Positions 8,928-19,700 of a DNA stretch of 64,000 nucleotides are shown one piece after another. The stretch lies in assembly GCA_963791805.1 (NCBI GenBank), contig CAWBTU010000004.1, forward strand, positions 372,001-436,000, written 5' to 3'. How positions within the stretch are numbered: position 1 is the first letter of the stretch; each line of letters opens with the position of its first letter. The position numbers and the translations under genes are program-made. This stretch comes from JACMJL01 sp963791805 (GTDB lineage: Bacteria > Bacillota > Clostridia > Clostridiales > Clostridiaceae). Under the pieces are notes generated by a model. The model saw only the letters and a program-made list of their open reading frames with translations, was not told where the DNA came from and did no database searches.

Positions 8928-9602
8928 TTATTCCAAAAATCCTTCTATTACCTTTAACCTTTCCTTATCCTCAATACTTAAATTTTCTACAGGTGTACTC
9001 GTTATAAACTGAACATACCCTATTGTTTCTGGCATATTATTCAATGTGTTTTTAATGCATTTTTTGAAATAAGGTATTATTATGAAGATCAATTTCTCAA
9101 ACTCTTCATCTGTGCATGATTTTTTAATTTCTACTCTAGGTAATTTAATTATAAGGTTGTCAGTTAATGACTTATTCTTGCTATTTTCAGCAATTACTAG
9201 ATTCAATTGATTTATATAATGTTCTAAGTTGCAATCGCTGTAACCTATAATTTTTGTAAGCATATCATCGTCAAACACCTTAATTAAATTATTAGATGCA
9301 TAATCTGTTGCCGATTGAGCATTTTTGATTTTTATTTGTTCTGATTCTGAATGTGTATTATTATAATGACTTATTACTGCTGCAATGGATGAAGATGATA
9401 AATCAGTTTTTATATAGATTTTTACTGTTTTAGATAAAAAATCCGAGTCCATTATGAATGTAATATATCTCTTTAAGAAACCAATTTCTTCATCAGCTAA
9501 ATTTAATTTCTTGAACGATCCTATAGGTTTATCCTGCATATTTCCTTGATCATTATAGAAATTATGGTATACTTCACGAGTCATCTTTAATATTGTTTTC
9601 AT
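8928..9602 (-). CDS. Unknown soluble protein
   Basis: No family recognised. The 224-residue protein begins MKTILKMTREVYHNFYNDQ after a strong GGAGGGG site, which favours this start over 29 further open codons. It is mostly helical in appearance, charged, and lacks membrane or signal segments. Residues about 55-110 contain a serine-rich loop (TDLSSSSIAAVISHYNN). It is a single gene followed by a terminator and preceded by about 1.1 kb without genes. Confidence 0.65.
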   Translation of the reverse strand: MKTILKMTREVYHNFYNDQGNMQDKPIGSFKKLNLADEEIGFLKRYITFIMDSDFLSKTVKIYIKTDLSSSSIAAVISHYNNTHSESEQIKIKNAQSATDYASNNLIKVFDDDMLTKIIGYSDCNLEHYINQLNLVIAENSKNKSLTDNLIIKLPRVEIKKSCTDEEFEKLIFIIIPYFKKCIKNTLNNMPETIGYVQFITSTPVENLSIEDKERLKVIEGFLE

Positions 9603-10498
9603 GTTTACCCCTCCAATTACTTTTTTATTTTTCTGTACTTTATCAATGATTAATATTAAATTTAAAGTTCTGGTATCTAATCTCAACATTATAATTTAAG
9701 AAATATCCCCTTAAACTAAATCCATGTAGTTTCTATATATATTTATTTTTTCAAACCCCCTTTAAACAACCTGGAATCTCAACTTTTTATAAAATCAAAT
9801 ACCTTAAACTCTTAAATCTAAATTACTTCTATAAGAAGTTATTATCGAGGAGTTTTTTCTTGAAATTTTGTTTATTAATCAGAAATTTAATGCCTAAAAT
9901 ACAAAGTATTCCTAAAAATAAACTTATGTAAAAGTCTTAAAAACTTATATTAATCAATTTATAAACCTATCAATAAAATTATTAGATCTCTCCCACCTAT
10001 AAACTCTTACCTCACTTTAAAAGTTGAAACTTAACCAACTTCTATGCATAAATACATCTTAATTGACTCATGATATCTATACAGGTTTTGTATTTTTATC
10101 ACTAGTACCATTAGAGCTTCCACTTTCATCCATTGGAAAACATCTAATTAATACTTCTTCAATTTTTTGAATGCAAATTCTTTGTTAATGTATCTCTAAA
10201 ATATTATTTTTTAAATTAACTAGTTCAATTAAAGTAGCTTAATTTTTGCATTTTCTATCAATATCTTTTAGTCCAAAATGTATTAGCTATAAATTATTCA
10301 TGCTTCATGACTTAATGCATATCTCAAATATTGTTTTTAAAATTAACTAGTCTAATTAAAGTAGACTAATTGAGACTTTGGTCAATTATACATATTAGCT
10401 AAATGAGCTTTTACTATTAACTATCCATGCTTTTAATCTTAGCTAGCCTTTATTAAGTCCACCAAACTATCCAATCATACCTTCTTCTCAAATATAAA
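9603..10498. other. Gene-free, decayed stretch
   Basis: No intact gene. On the minus strand around 10090-10190 a coding-like fragment is open (ending RCFPMDESGSSNGTSDKNTKPV) without a start, and the next frame reads RYINKEFAFKKLKKY, as if a gene had broken up. Two imperfect copies of a segment containing TTAACTAGTTCAATTAAAGT lie near 10215 and 10340, about 125 bases apart. The tract is very AT-rich. Confidence 0.5.
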
Positions 10499-10530
10499 AA
10501 ATATGCCCATTAATTTAAATGAGCATATTT
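10499..10530 (-). terminator. Terminator of the AP2/HNH-like gene
   Basis: AAATATGCCCATT pairs with AATGAGCATATTT (G-U pair on the minus strand), ending in a T-rich run. Confidence 0.7.
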
Positions 10531-10742
10531 ATTATAATTCAAGATATTTTACTTACTTACACTGCCTTGAACTTAATTAGACTACTGTGATGCTATAATT
10601 GAATACACATAACCTGATCCAATGTATTAGCTTAAAACACATTCTTTACAACTACCAATGCTACTTATATAGGTTTTATAAGTAGCAACTTACTTTTCAC
10701 TTCTAACTGCATACCCTATATTCACCTTCTCCTAATTTTTTA

Positions 10743-11630
10743 CTATTTCAAGTCTGTAATTTCTACTTTATAGTTCATAAGATTATCATATACTCTTTGC
10801 GGCATCTCTCTCTTCTTTGTTCCTTCTGATAAGCTAGTCCAGAAATTAGCTGCTAACTTTCTTATATATGCTTCTCTATTGTTTTTATAACATTCAAATG
10901 CTTTATATGGAGTGTCGTATGCACCTAAGTTTTCTCCTCTAAAATATGCCTTATATTTTCCTTCATAATCACTTACACCTATTGGATATGCTGTATTTCT
11001 GTTGGGACACATTTTGAATGCTGTATTTATCCTTCCAGGAAGTATTAAACACGTTTCAGCCGAATAAACTCTATTACCTTTTTTCAATATATCTTTATCT
11101 AAAACCATTGTCTGTATATTTTTTGTATCATACACATTTTTATTGTACCAATATGAAAAATTCTTGTTATTTCTCCAAGCATCAGCCACTGTGCAGCCCT
11201 CATGACACCTATTGTATTCTGTTCTGTTATAGCATCTATCAAACATACTATTCCAAACTTCACTTGAATCATGTCTTCTACTCGAGCAGTTTTTAATTAA
11301 TCCATTTATTAGTGCAAATTCGGTTGTAGTTGTTTTATGCCTATTTTCAAACTCTACTAGTATCTTATCTATATTTTCACAGTCAATAACTCTTACCTTA
11401 TAATCTTCCCTGGTTAAAAATACCTTACCTGTATATTTATTCTTCATGTTATTAATATAAAGTTCATTCTTTATATGCCCACTCTTTATTTTCAAAATGC
11501 TTGTACTCTTTGTGTATCCATTTTCAAACTGCACCATCACTTCTTCTTTATTTTTATAATCTATTACTTGTATTTTAAATCCATCATACATGTCAAATAT
11601 CTTACCAACATATCTTTCTTGGTTAGTCAT
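10743..11630 (-). CDS. Phage-type AP2/HNH-associated DNA-binding protein
   Basis: The middle of the protein (residues about 120-230) reads EVWNSMFDRCYN, HEGCTVADAW, SYWYNKNVY and LDKDILKKGNRVYSAETC. This is the pattern of phage proteins annotated as HNH endonuclease or AP2-domain proteins related to homing nucleases. The first half holds two copies of a short module (YVGKIFDMYDGFKIQVIDYKN and YTGKVFLTREDYKVRVIDCEN), an internal duplication of about 65 residues. A clear HNH triad is not seen, so it may bind rather than cut DNA. The start MTNQERYVGK follows AAGGGG; the gene overlaps or abuts the upstream member of the two-repeat family, so they form one operon. Confidence 0.7.
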   Translation of the reverse strand: MTNQERYVGKIFDMYDGFKIQVIDYKNKEEVMVQFENGYTKSTSILKIKSGHIKNELYINNMKNKYTGKVFLTREDYKVRVIDCENIDKILVEFENRHKTTTTEFALINGLIKNCSSRRHDSSEVWNSMFDRCYNRTEYNRCHEGCTVADAWRNNKNFSYWYNKNVYDTKNIQTMVLDKDILKKGNRVYSAETCLILPGRINTAFKMCPNRNTAYPIGVSDYEGKYKAYFRGENLGAYDTPYKAFECYKNNREAYIRKLAANFWTSLSEGTKKREMPQRVYDNLMNYKVEITDLK

Positions 11631-11647
11631 TTCTGTATCCCCTTCCC

Positions 11648-12136
11648 TCATCTGCTACATTCTTGTACTGGTTGTATACACTTCTTGGATATGTATAAGA
11701 ATCCTCGTCTCATTGAACATCCGATGGTCTTTTCATCTGCTACTAGTTTCTTCAATCCCTCTTCATTTAAACTTAACTCTATTCCAATGCTATTTACTAA
11801 AATGTATTGTTTGAATTCTCCGAAACCTTGTATTGAAAATATTACATGCTTATTGTTATTGTTAACTGGCTCTCCTTTTCCATTTACAATGTCTACATCT
11901 TTTATCCCAAAGACTCTATCTTCTTTTATTACTTGAATATGTTCTCCAACATTATTTGTTGTATATTGGACTTTTAAGCCTAGTATTTCTACTCCCTTTT
12001 TCATTGCTTTTGCAACATCTGCTCTTGTAGCTAAATAACTTTTCTTAGTTCCTATCTCGTACAACTTGTAGGCCGATACTCTTTCAACTCCTTTTACAGA
12101 TTCAAGTATTTTTCCGATTACAACGTACTTATACAT
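11648..12136 (-). CDS. Two-repeat family protein, member A (unknown)
   Basis: Unknown function. It belongs to a family with three other members in this window (near 25.7-26.5, 35.2-35.7 and 37.4-37.8 kb). The N-terminal repeat contains VIGKILESVKG, SAYKLYEIG and KKGVEILGLK. The C-terminal repeat contains YILVNSIGIELSL, then GLKKLVADEKTIGC. Its closest relative here is the 35.2 kb protein; both share NGxGxP and QYxLVNSxG. No signal peptide. The start MYKYVVIGK is set by GAGGGG 7 bases upstream. Confidence 0.7.
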   Translation of the reverse strand: MYKYVVIGKILESVKGVERVSAYKLYEIGTKKSYLATRADVAKAMKKGVEILGLKVQYTTNNVGEHIQVIKEDRVFGIKDVDIVNGKGEPVNNNNKHVIFSIQGFGEFKQYILVNSIGIELSLNEEGLKKLVADEKTIGCSMRRGFLYISKKCIQPVQECSR

Positions 12137-12274
12137 TCTAAAACCCCTCTTCACTTTATTTATTTATCTTAATTGAAGAAGAGGCTTGTTATTATGTATA
12201 CAATCTAAATCGTGTACTGAATCTTTATAAATTAAATTGTATAAATATATAATTATGTTGCTTATTTTTCGAAT

Positions 12275-12308
12275 AAAAAAGCACCTTAATTTATATTTAA
12301 AGTGCTTT
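12275..12308 (-). terminator. Terminator hairpin
   Basis: AAAGCACCTTAA pairs with TTAAAGTGCTTT, followed by six T on the minus strand. No intact gene lies directly before it. Confidence 0.6.
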
Positions 12309-12785
12309 GGTATCTTATAAACTTTTACTTATTATAATTCCTTAAATTCTCTGCGCTCATCAGTTATTAACAAGTCGTAAAATGCCTACAAACCCTTGAA
12401 ATCCCTACATTTTAAACCCATCTATAACCTAATCTCACCACATCAATTTTGGACAACTTTATTCTTACCAATACTAATACTCCAGAATCTTAATACAATT
12501 CAACTCAACTCACCTGGTGCGTTTTTATCACTATATCTTACTAATTAACCCTTTTAAATTTTACTTATAAACCACATCTCAGCACCCTATATTTACCAAT
12601 AAAAAAGTACCTCTAAACTTAGTTAAGGTACTCTTATAGCTTCTTATTATATTGATTGTCCCTTAGTCTTTTGCTCTGTTATTTCAATTTCTTCTTTTAA
12701 TAGAAGTATTGATACATTTGTTAGATGCCTATCTTTTTACATCCCTATATAATAACTTATCTCGATATTTTACCTATATCTAATA
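12309..12785. other. Gene-free interval with orphan terminators
   Basis: No intact gene. A minus-strand fragment of about 28 codons near 12650-12730 is coding-like (contains NVSILLLKEEIEITEQK) but has no start and stops just before a terminator. The segment near 12445-12485 resembles one near 14655-14695 (both contain AACTTTAT then ACCAATAC). These look like remains of small genes whose terminators survive. Confidence 0.45.
12601..12632 (-). terminator. Terminator hairpin
   Basis: AGTACCT pairs with AGGTACT around a 13-base loop, with a run of six A upstream on the plus strand that gives T on the minus strand. The only upstream coding trace is a short fragment. Confidence 0.6.
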
Positions 12786-12815
12786 GAAGCTGGTAACTTC
12801 ATTATAACCAGCTTC
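12786..12815 (-). terminator. Terminator of the 91-residue gene
   Basis: GAAGCTGGT pairs with ACCAGCTTC, just after the stop of the small gene. The T-tract is weak. Confidence 0.5.
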
Positions 12816-12830
12816 ACAATTAATATTAAC

Positions 12831-13106
12831 TTAATATATGAGCCCTTCATCTGGAATTTTTACATCAGGTATCTTTATAACTACGTACCCTAGCCTATTA
12901 ATCCTCCAAAAGCCATTAACAATATATATTTCTCTGCCCTGTCCATCTAGTACTGTGAAAATACTATAGCTGATATTTTCTTTTATTAGATTATCAACTT
13001 CATTTTGTAGCCATACATAGTCATCCTGTAAAATTTCTTTTTCGTACTTACAAATGCCATTTTTTCTAGCTATATTAACAAAATCTTTTATATTATTTAT
13101 TAACAC
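12831..13106 (-). CDS. Small unknown protein
   Basis: About 91 residues, with an N-terminal helical half (INNIKDFVNIARKNGICKYE) and a C-terminal strand-rich half (YSIFTVLDGQGREIYIVNGFWRINRLGYVVIKIPDV). No known family recognised. A GTG start preceded by GGTGA is preferred; a TTG four codons upstream sits too close to its AAAGG site. It follows the 458-residue gene by about 20 bases and is probably co-transcribed with it. Confidence 0.55.
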   Translation of the reverse strand: MLINNIKDFVNIARKNGICKYEKEILQDDYVWLQNEVDNLIKENISYSIFTVLDGQGREIYIVNGFWRINRLGYVVIKIPDVKIPDEGLIY

Positions 13107-13128
13107 TGTAATCACCAACCTTTATAAT

Positions 13129-14505
13129 TTACTCATTTCTATAGACTTGCTTACTAAATCCTCTTACCAATGTCATACCTTTTGGCAAATCTATTCCAAG
13201 CTTCTTAGCTACCTCTATAGCCTCTTCTCCAACAGTTGCTCCTGTAGGTAATCTCCTTAAAAAAGGCTGTATATTCATCAATTCTGCTATGTACTTTGAC
13301 CTATCAAAGTGTCTAGCTGTTACTTCACCTTTTAAACTTCCGTTACGCTCTTTTGTTTCATAATAAACCATTGGATTAGAACCATTGTAATTAAACATAG
13401 CTATATCCTTGACTTCTTTGAACCAAACCAGCTCTTGGCGCTCTTCTTTTGTTAACTCAGATGTTAAATTTAAATAGTTTTGCAGCACTATATTCTCTAA
13501 TGGTATATGTGTAATAGATGCATGACTGCTTTCTTTCCACATGTCATAAAACACTCTGTCCTCAGAATTATAATAACCCGAGGTATAGGTTCCATCAGTA
13601 AACTTTACCCTAAATAGCAGAACTAATTTCTCTTTGACTACCTCTCTTAAATACAGTTCCTTCACGTCTCCGTTATTAGCAAACTGTACATTTACTCCAG
13701 TACTTGGAAGTAGAAACTGCCTTTCCACTAATTTTTCTTTGATTAAATCATTACACTCACTAGCTTCAAATATAGGATTGCTCTCAACTAAACTCATGGC
13801 TGCTCTATATGGTTTTGCAATCATTTCTCTTGTTTCATCAGTAACAAAATGAGCCATAAGATATAACATTGTCGTTGAAATTTGATCATTTATGATTACT
13901 TCATTACATTCTCTTATTGTATTGACCTTGTATCTATATTTTCTAAACAGCTTAATCATTTCTGCTGGATGGTCTAATATGCCTGGTTTATTCTTTAGAA
14001 CCATTAGATGTATCTCTAAATTTATCTCAGTCAAATAATCGTATAATTCAGGTACAGTTATTAATTTTTCCTTTGAATCTACACCGCAAGCCACCCTTTT
14101 AGAAGAACCAGATAAATAGGGAAACTGCTGTATTAACAGGTTTTGATAGCTACTTAATATTTTTGGTTTTATTTTATTCTTACAAAAAACTATGTAGCTT
14201 ATATAACTTAATTCGAAGAATTTACTATATAAACCGTTACTTTTTATATAATCAGCCATATCTACATAAAATTTATGTAGCTCCTTGCTAAACCTTGCAT
14301 AATCAAGTTTTGAAATTAATATTTGTTTCTCATATTGCTTTATTAAATAATCTATATCCTTGTCCTCATTTTTTATGTATATACTCAAAAATAAGTCATC
14401 TACAGATATATTCTTTATAGGTAATGCTACTGCCTCTGCTGTTGCTGCTGTAAAGTATTTTAATATAGCTCTGTCTTTTGATTTTTCAGATTTTTTAGCC
14501 TTCAT
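13129..14505 (-). CDS. Unknown 458-residue soluble protein
   Basis: No domain recognised. The N-terminus is basic (MKAKKSEKSKDRAILKYF). The first half is helical and lysine-rich; the second half has strand-like segments (LVLLFRVKFTDGTYTSGYYN) and ends with LPTGATVGEEAIEVAKKLGIDLPKGMTLVRGF, which has a compact helix-hairpin look. No membrane or signal sequence. AGGAAGTGATTAAAG precedes the ATG. It is probably an element-encoded replication, regulatory or accessory protein; the sequence does not decide. Confidence 0.7.
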   Translation of the reverse strand: MKAKKSEKSKDRAILKYFTAATAEAVALPIKNISVDDLFLSIYIKNEDKDIDYLIKQYEKQILISKLDYARFSKELHKFYVDMADYIKSNGLYSKFFELSYISYIVFCKNKIKPKILSSYQNLLIQQFPYLSGSSKRVACGVDSKEKLITVPELYDYLTEINLEIHLMVLKNKPGILDHPAEMIKLFRKYRYKVNTIRECNEVIINDQISTTMLYLMAHFVTDETREMIAKPYRAAMSLVESNPIFEASECNDLIKEKLVERQFLLPSTGVNVQFANNGDVKELYLREVVKEKLVLLFRVKFTDGTYTSGYYNSEDRVFYDMWKESSHASITHIPLENIVLQNYLNLTSELTKEERQELVWFKEVKDIAMFNYNGSNPMVYYETKERNGSLKGEVTARHFDRSKYIAELMNIQPFLRRLPTGATVGEEAIEVAKKLGIDLPKGMTLVRGFSKQVYRNE

Positions 14506-15109
14506 CTTTAATCACTTCCTTCTTTTCTAAAAACTTGGAAGGAATTGTACCATAAAAATTATATGAATACAGTAGATATTAACAATTTATTCTCTAACCA
14601 TTTTTTTACAAATTAACCCATCCAATTTTCCCCACATTATTGAATTTGCTGTGGTTTGATTTTGGTCAACTTTATCCTCACCAATACAAACACACTAAAC
14701 CAAACCTAAAACCCCTCAAATTTGCTCTGGTTTGTCCTGGTAACTATCTACTACTTATACTTAATATATTTCCGAACCCATAAACAACTCAATTTATACC
14801 ATAAATTTACATAATAAAAAGAGTACCTCAAACCATGAAAGGTACTCTTTCTCAAATTTATAGCTTTTTATTTTTCCTGCTCTCTATCTATTGTTTCCCT
14901 TTATTACTTATGTCTTTTTTTAAATATTCTCATGTAATTATATTTATATTTCAGGTATTGGAATAGGAGGAAATGGGAAAACTACTACACCCGTTGGTCC
15001 CGTTGGTTCCGCTGGTTCCTTTGGTATTGCTCATGCCTTCCTACTAAACATTTCCTTATCTAAAATACCCCCTGTCCCGCAATACCACGCCACACTATGA
15101 ACCTGTTAC
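14506..15109. other. Gene-free stretch with a collagen-like coding relic
   Basis: No intact gene. Near 14945-15050 the minus strand reads AIPKEPAEPTGPTG followed by VVVFPFPPIPIPEI and a stop. It is preceded in the same frame by a TGA and the fragment GTGGILDKEMFSRKA. In another frame a 27-codon ORF begins MSNTKGTSGTNGTNG. This looks like the end of a broken repeat-bearing gene. Confidence 0.4.
14818..14850. terminator. Bidirectional terminator-like hairpin
   Basis: AAAGAGTACCT and AGGTACTCTTT form a perfect 11-base stem with an 11-base loop. The minus strand continues into TTTTTATTAT. Confidence 0.65.
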
Positions 15110-16567
15110 TTATTTTAGAAACACTCCAAGTATTGCAAACTTTGCTCTCAATTTATCCGATATCTCTATGTATATTTCTCCTTGCTTAGTCACATCATTA
15201 ATACGTACCCACATCCCATTTAAATGTCCATCTATATGTTTATCTATATACCCATCATCTTCTCTAGTCACATCACTAATATATACCGACCTCCCATTTG
15301 AATGTCCCCACATCCCATCTATTTGTTTATCTATATGCCCATCATCTTTTCTAGTTCCATTATAAAATCTATACCAGGTTATACCATCTAGTACTTTATG
15401 TCTACGTTCATACGTAAATGCAGGAAAGCTCAATCCAAAATCAGTGTTTATTCTTACATTCATGTAATTCTCGTTTCTATAAGTGTATAGCGTAATATTT
15501 ATATCCTCAACTGAAAGTCCACATGATGTATTTTTTAATCTTAAATTTTTTCTTAGTTTCCCCTTTACATAGGTATCTATTTCATCATCTAGCTCTTTAA
15601 AATATCCCTTTAAACTATAATCATCTGAATCTGGATTTTCTCTTAATTTCAATGATGCTTTTTTATATACGCTATTATTTGATTCCTCTTCTAGTTTACC
15701 CTCCCAGACGTGTTCTTGTGACTTGAAATAGTCTGTTATTTTGAACTTACTAACTTTATGCCACGTTCGGTATTCGTTTTGAATTACTTCACCGCCCTCA
15801 ATTAAACCTATGCAGTACCCAGTTTTTTCAACTAATCTTTTATAGTCCTCATCTTTTATACTGTCCATGAGTAGTTTATTTCCATACTTGGTTTCTTTAT
15901 TAGTAGTTAATTCAGCTTCTAGGTATTCCCCATTACTAGTTATTATATTTTTTAAGTCCTTATCTATCTCTAAATATATTTCTCCACGATTAGCTTCTCT
16001 GTCTTTTCGCATCCAGAACTCATCTGTAGTTCCATCACCAGTATTTAGGCAACTCCACGTCACAGCTCCAAGTTTTATAGGTATACTATAGTATTCTATA
16101 TCTTTAGTGTGGTATTTAGTATAATTAGTATATGTTACACTGTTAATAGCCTTATACCTAGCTGATAGTATTACATCTATCTTCTCTTGCCCATTCAAAT
16201 TATCAGATATCCTCACTTTAATTGAAGTCATAGCTATTTCATTTATTGTGTGTTTATCTAGTTTTAAAGATTTAGTAAGTTTAAGCTCTATAATTGTATG
16301 ACTATCTCTATTATTTTCTGCTATCCATAGTTCCTCTTCACCAGTCCAGGTATGTTTGTATCCACCAAGATACTCAGTTACCTTAAGTTTCTGACATGCT
16401 ATTTGATTTACTCCCATAATACCTACTTCTTCAGTTGTCACTCCAACTTCGTATTCCAGTAAACCTACACAGTACCCATTGCCTATTACTTCTTGTTTAT
16501 AGTCCTCATCTTTTATACTGTCCATTAGTAGTTTATTTCCATACTCGCTTTCTTTAGTTAGTTCCAC
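15110..16567 (-). CDS. Duplicated-domain protein of the KLLMDSIKDEDY family (unknown)
   Basis: Two similar halves. Each begins YGNKLLMDSIKDEDYK, continues with GYC(V/I)GL(L/I)E and a YLGGYKHTWTGEEE / YFKSQEHVWEGKLEEE segment, then a (V/I)TW motif, and ends with GEIYLEIDKDLK / GEIYIEISDKLR. A one-domain relative lies near 40.2-40.7 kb. Near the C-terminus a 26-residue unit with IDKxIDGxxxGMW is repeated in tandem. No signal or membrane segment. Start is GTG with AGGAGGG 10 bases upstream. Function unknown; the strand-rich character suggests a binding module. Confidence 0.7.
   Translation of the reverse strand: MELTKESEYGNKLLMDSIKDEDYKQEVIGNGYCVGLLEYEVGVTTEEVGIMGVNQIACQKLKVTEYLGGYKHTWTGEEELWIAENNRDSHTIIELKLTKSLKLDKHTINEIAMTSIKVRISDNLNGQEKIDVILSARYKAINSVTYTNYTKYHTKDIEYYSIPIKLGAVTWSCLNTGDGTTDEFWMRKDREANRGEIYLEIDKDLKNIITSNGEYLEAELTTNKETKYGNKLLMDSIKDEDYKRLVEKTGYCIGLIEGGEVIQNEYRTWHKVSKFKITDYFKSQEHVWEGKLEEESNNSVYKKASLKLRENPDSDDYSLKGYFKELDDEIDTYVKGKLRKNLRLKNTSCGLSVEDINITLYTYRNENYMNVRINTDFGLSFPAFTYERRHKVLDGITWYRFYNGTRKDDGHIDKQIDGMWGHSNGRSVYISDVTREDDGYIDKHIDGHLNGMWVRINDVTKQGEIYIEISDKLRAKFAILGVFLK
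15190..15355. repeat. 78-bp in-frame tandem repeat
   Basis: Two adjacent imperfect copies, each opening TCACATCA(T/C)TAATA and ending in CCATCATCTT(C/T)TCTAG, 78 bases apart (26 codons). It expands the C-terminal part of the duplicated-domain protein. Confidence 0.7.
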
Positions 16568-16758
16568 TTTTATGTATCCCTCCTGTTGTTTATTGTATTT
16601 CTTGTTTTTACTATACTACATCTAGTATGCTTTTTTCTATAATTAAAAACATAAAAATATTACCCTCTAAACTGTTACGTCTATCAGATAATATTTATAT
16701 TACTTACCTATTCATTTCATGATTATAATTTTATGTATTAATATATTTCTTTGATTAT

Positions 16759-19700
16759 TCAGATCCCTGCACTCATCAATTCTGCTTGCTTAAGTACTAT
16801 ATTTACAGCACCATCTGCTTTTTCAGGAGGATATTTATATTTCCTTAATAACCTCTTAACCATTCTTCTCATAGCAGCTCTTGCTGATTCTTTTTTATCC
16901 CAATCTATAGTCTTATTCTTTCTTATCATGTCAGTTAACTCATGAGCCATTGCTATTAAAGTAGAATCTTGCATCTCTTCTAGAACTTTAGGGTCAGCTA
17001 CTAATGCTTCATAAAATGCATATTCTTCTACTGATAAACCCTTTTCTTGGCCTTCTTTTACTGCTGTTACTATATCTGTAGAAAGATTAAGTAATTCTTG
17101 AATTACTTCTGCACTTGAAATCATTCTATTGTTATATTTTTTCATCAGGTCTGTTAATTTTTTAGAGAACAGTTCTGATTTTACTATATTGCTTCTTTGA
17201 AATACTTTTATATTATCAGCAAGTAGCTTTCTTAACATCTCAGCAGCTATGTTTTTATGCTTCATGTTCTTGATACTATTCATGTATTCCTCAGATAGTA
17301 TTGATATTTCAGGATTAGCTTGATTCGTTGCTTCAAATATATTGAACACGCCTTCTTGTTGTATAGCTTGTTCAATAATTACTCCTATTCGTGCATTTAC
17401 TTCATTAGCAGTAAGCTTTCCTTTATTTGCTACCTTGCATAAACCTGCTTTTATGCCTTTGAAATATTCTATCTCTTTCTTTTGTTCTTCATCTAGTAAT
17501 GATTTACATAGTGTTTCAGCTTGACTTAATGCTGTCGCTTCTCTAATAAACAATTTAGAATCTTCTTCATCAAAACTTAATGCATAATTGATTCCTTTTA
17601 ACAATGCATCCAATCTTTCTCTAATTGATTCTCCAAAGAAAGCACTGTAATCAAAACCATAGAAGTAGTCTTTCATTATTTCCAATTTTTCTAATGCTAT
17701 GCTTAATGCCACACTTAAATCCGGTACTTTATCTTTATCTCTATTGGTATATTGATTTAATGCACTCTTTAGTTCTGCTGCCATACCTATATAGTCAACT
17801 ACAAGCCCTGCTTCTTTATCCTTATAAACTCTGTTTACTCTAGCAATTGCCTGCATTAAGTTATGACCTTTCATAGGTTTATCTATATACATAGTAGCCA
17901 TTGAAGGAACATCAAAGCCTGTTAACCACATATCAACTACTATAGCTATTTTCATTTCACTTTTTTCATCTTTGAATTCAATAGCCAAGTTCTTTCTATA
18001 TTCCTTGTTCCCTATGATGTCATGCCATTTCTCATCGTCTTGATTACTTTCTGTAATGACTACCTTTATTTTATTAGTCCAGCTAGGTCTTTGATCTAAT
18101 ATTTCATTATACAGATTTATTGCTATCTTTCTAGTCATACATACTATCATAGCTTTTCCTGCAAGTACATATTGTCTGTCTTCATAGTGCTTTATTATAT
18201 CACTAGCTAACATTTCAATTCTTTGCTTGGAACCTATTATCGTTTCTAGTTTAGACAGGTCTTGCATGGATTTATCTATGATGTACTCAGTTGTTTCCTC
18301 TGCTATTTTAGAGTACTCAGTATCTATTTGCTTTAGTACTGCTTCATCCAACTTCAATTTAGCTGTCCTATTTTCATAATAAATAGGAACTGTTGCCCCA
18401 TCTTCAACTGCTTGGGTCATATCATACACATCAATGTATTCCCCAAATATATCAATCGTAGATTTATCATTAAAATCTATTGGGGTGCCAGTAAACCCTA
18501 TAAATGTTGCGTTGGGAAGTGCATCTCTCATATTTTTAGCATATCCATACTTCCATTCACCCGTAGTCCTGTCAAACTTAGCCTCTAAACCATATTGTGA
18601 ACGATGAGCCTCATCTGCTATAAATATGATGTTACTTCTTGGAGACAAAATATCAGGATTTTCCTCAAACTTTTGTATAGTTGTAAATATTATGCCTCCT
18701 GCATTTACCCTAAGTAGCTCTTTAAGATGCTCTCGATCCTTGGCTTGTTTAGGTTCTTGCCTAAGTAATAACTTTGAGCAAGTTGCAAATGTTGAATATA
18801 GCTGATTGTCTAAATCGTTTCTATCTGTTAATACTACAACTGTAGGGTTGTTTAGTTTTGGATCTGTTACAAGTAAACCTGTATAAAATACCATTGAAAA
18901 ACTCTTACCACTACCTTGAGTATGCCAAACCACACCTACTTTTTTATCGTTATTAGCCAAGGCTTCCTTTGTTCTTTTAACTGCCTTAGTAACTGCAAAA
19001 TATTGATGATAACCTGCCACAATTTTTACAGTACTTCCTTTTATATCTTGATACAAAACATAGTTTCTAATGATATCTAGTAATCTATCTTTCCTAAATA
19101 CTCCGTCAAGTAAAACATCAATAGGATTAAAATCATCTTTAGGAGCTTCTCCATCTCTAGACTTCCATACCATATACCTTGTAAAGTCAGATGTAACAGT
19201 TCCCATGCTTGCATTTACTCCATCTGATATTACATTAAAAGCATTATAATAAAATAGTGATGGTATATCTAATTGATAATTCTTTATTTGATTGTATGCA
19301 TTCTCTATCGTAGTATCATCATTTATTGCATTCTTGAGCTCAAAAACAACCAAAGGTATACCATTAACATAAATGATTATGTCAGGTCTCTTTGTCTTAT
19401 ATTCTATGATTGTATATTGATTAACTACTCTGAAATCATTCAAATAAACATTATCAAAATCTATAAGCTTAACCTGGAAGGTCTTTTGCTCATCACCATT
19501 TTTGTAAGGTACTAAAACACCTTCAACTAGTAGCTTATGAAAAGCCTCATTAATTTCTGCCAGCTTAATTAATCCTAAGTTTTTAATCTGCTTATAAGCT
19601 TGTTCTAGTATATCTTGTGTTATTCCCTTATTAATTCCTGAAATACAATCAAAAAAATAGTCTTTAAGAATTACCTCACTATAATCACGCTCAATATTAG

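Noticed and set aside
15168..15365. Plus-strand repeat-bearing frame (YPSSSLVTSLI)
   Set aside because: Antisense reading of the 78-bp tandem repeat in the duplicated-domain protein.
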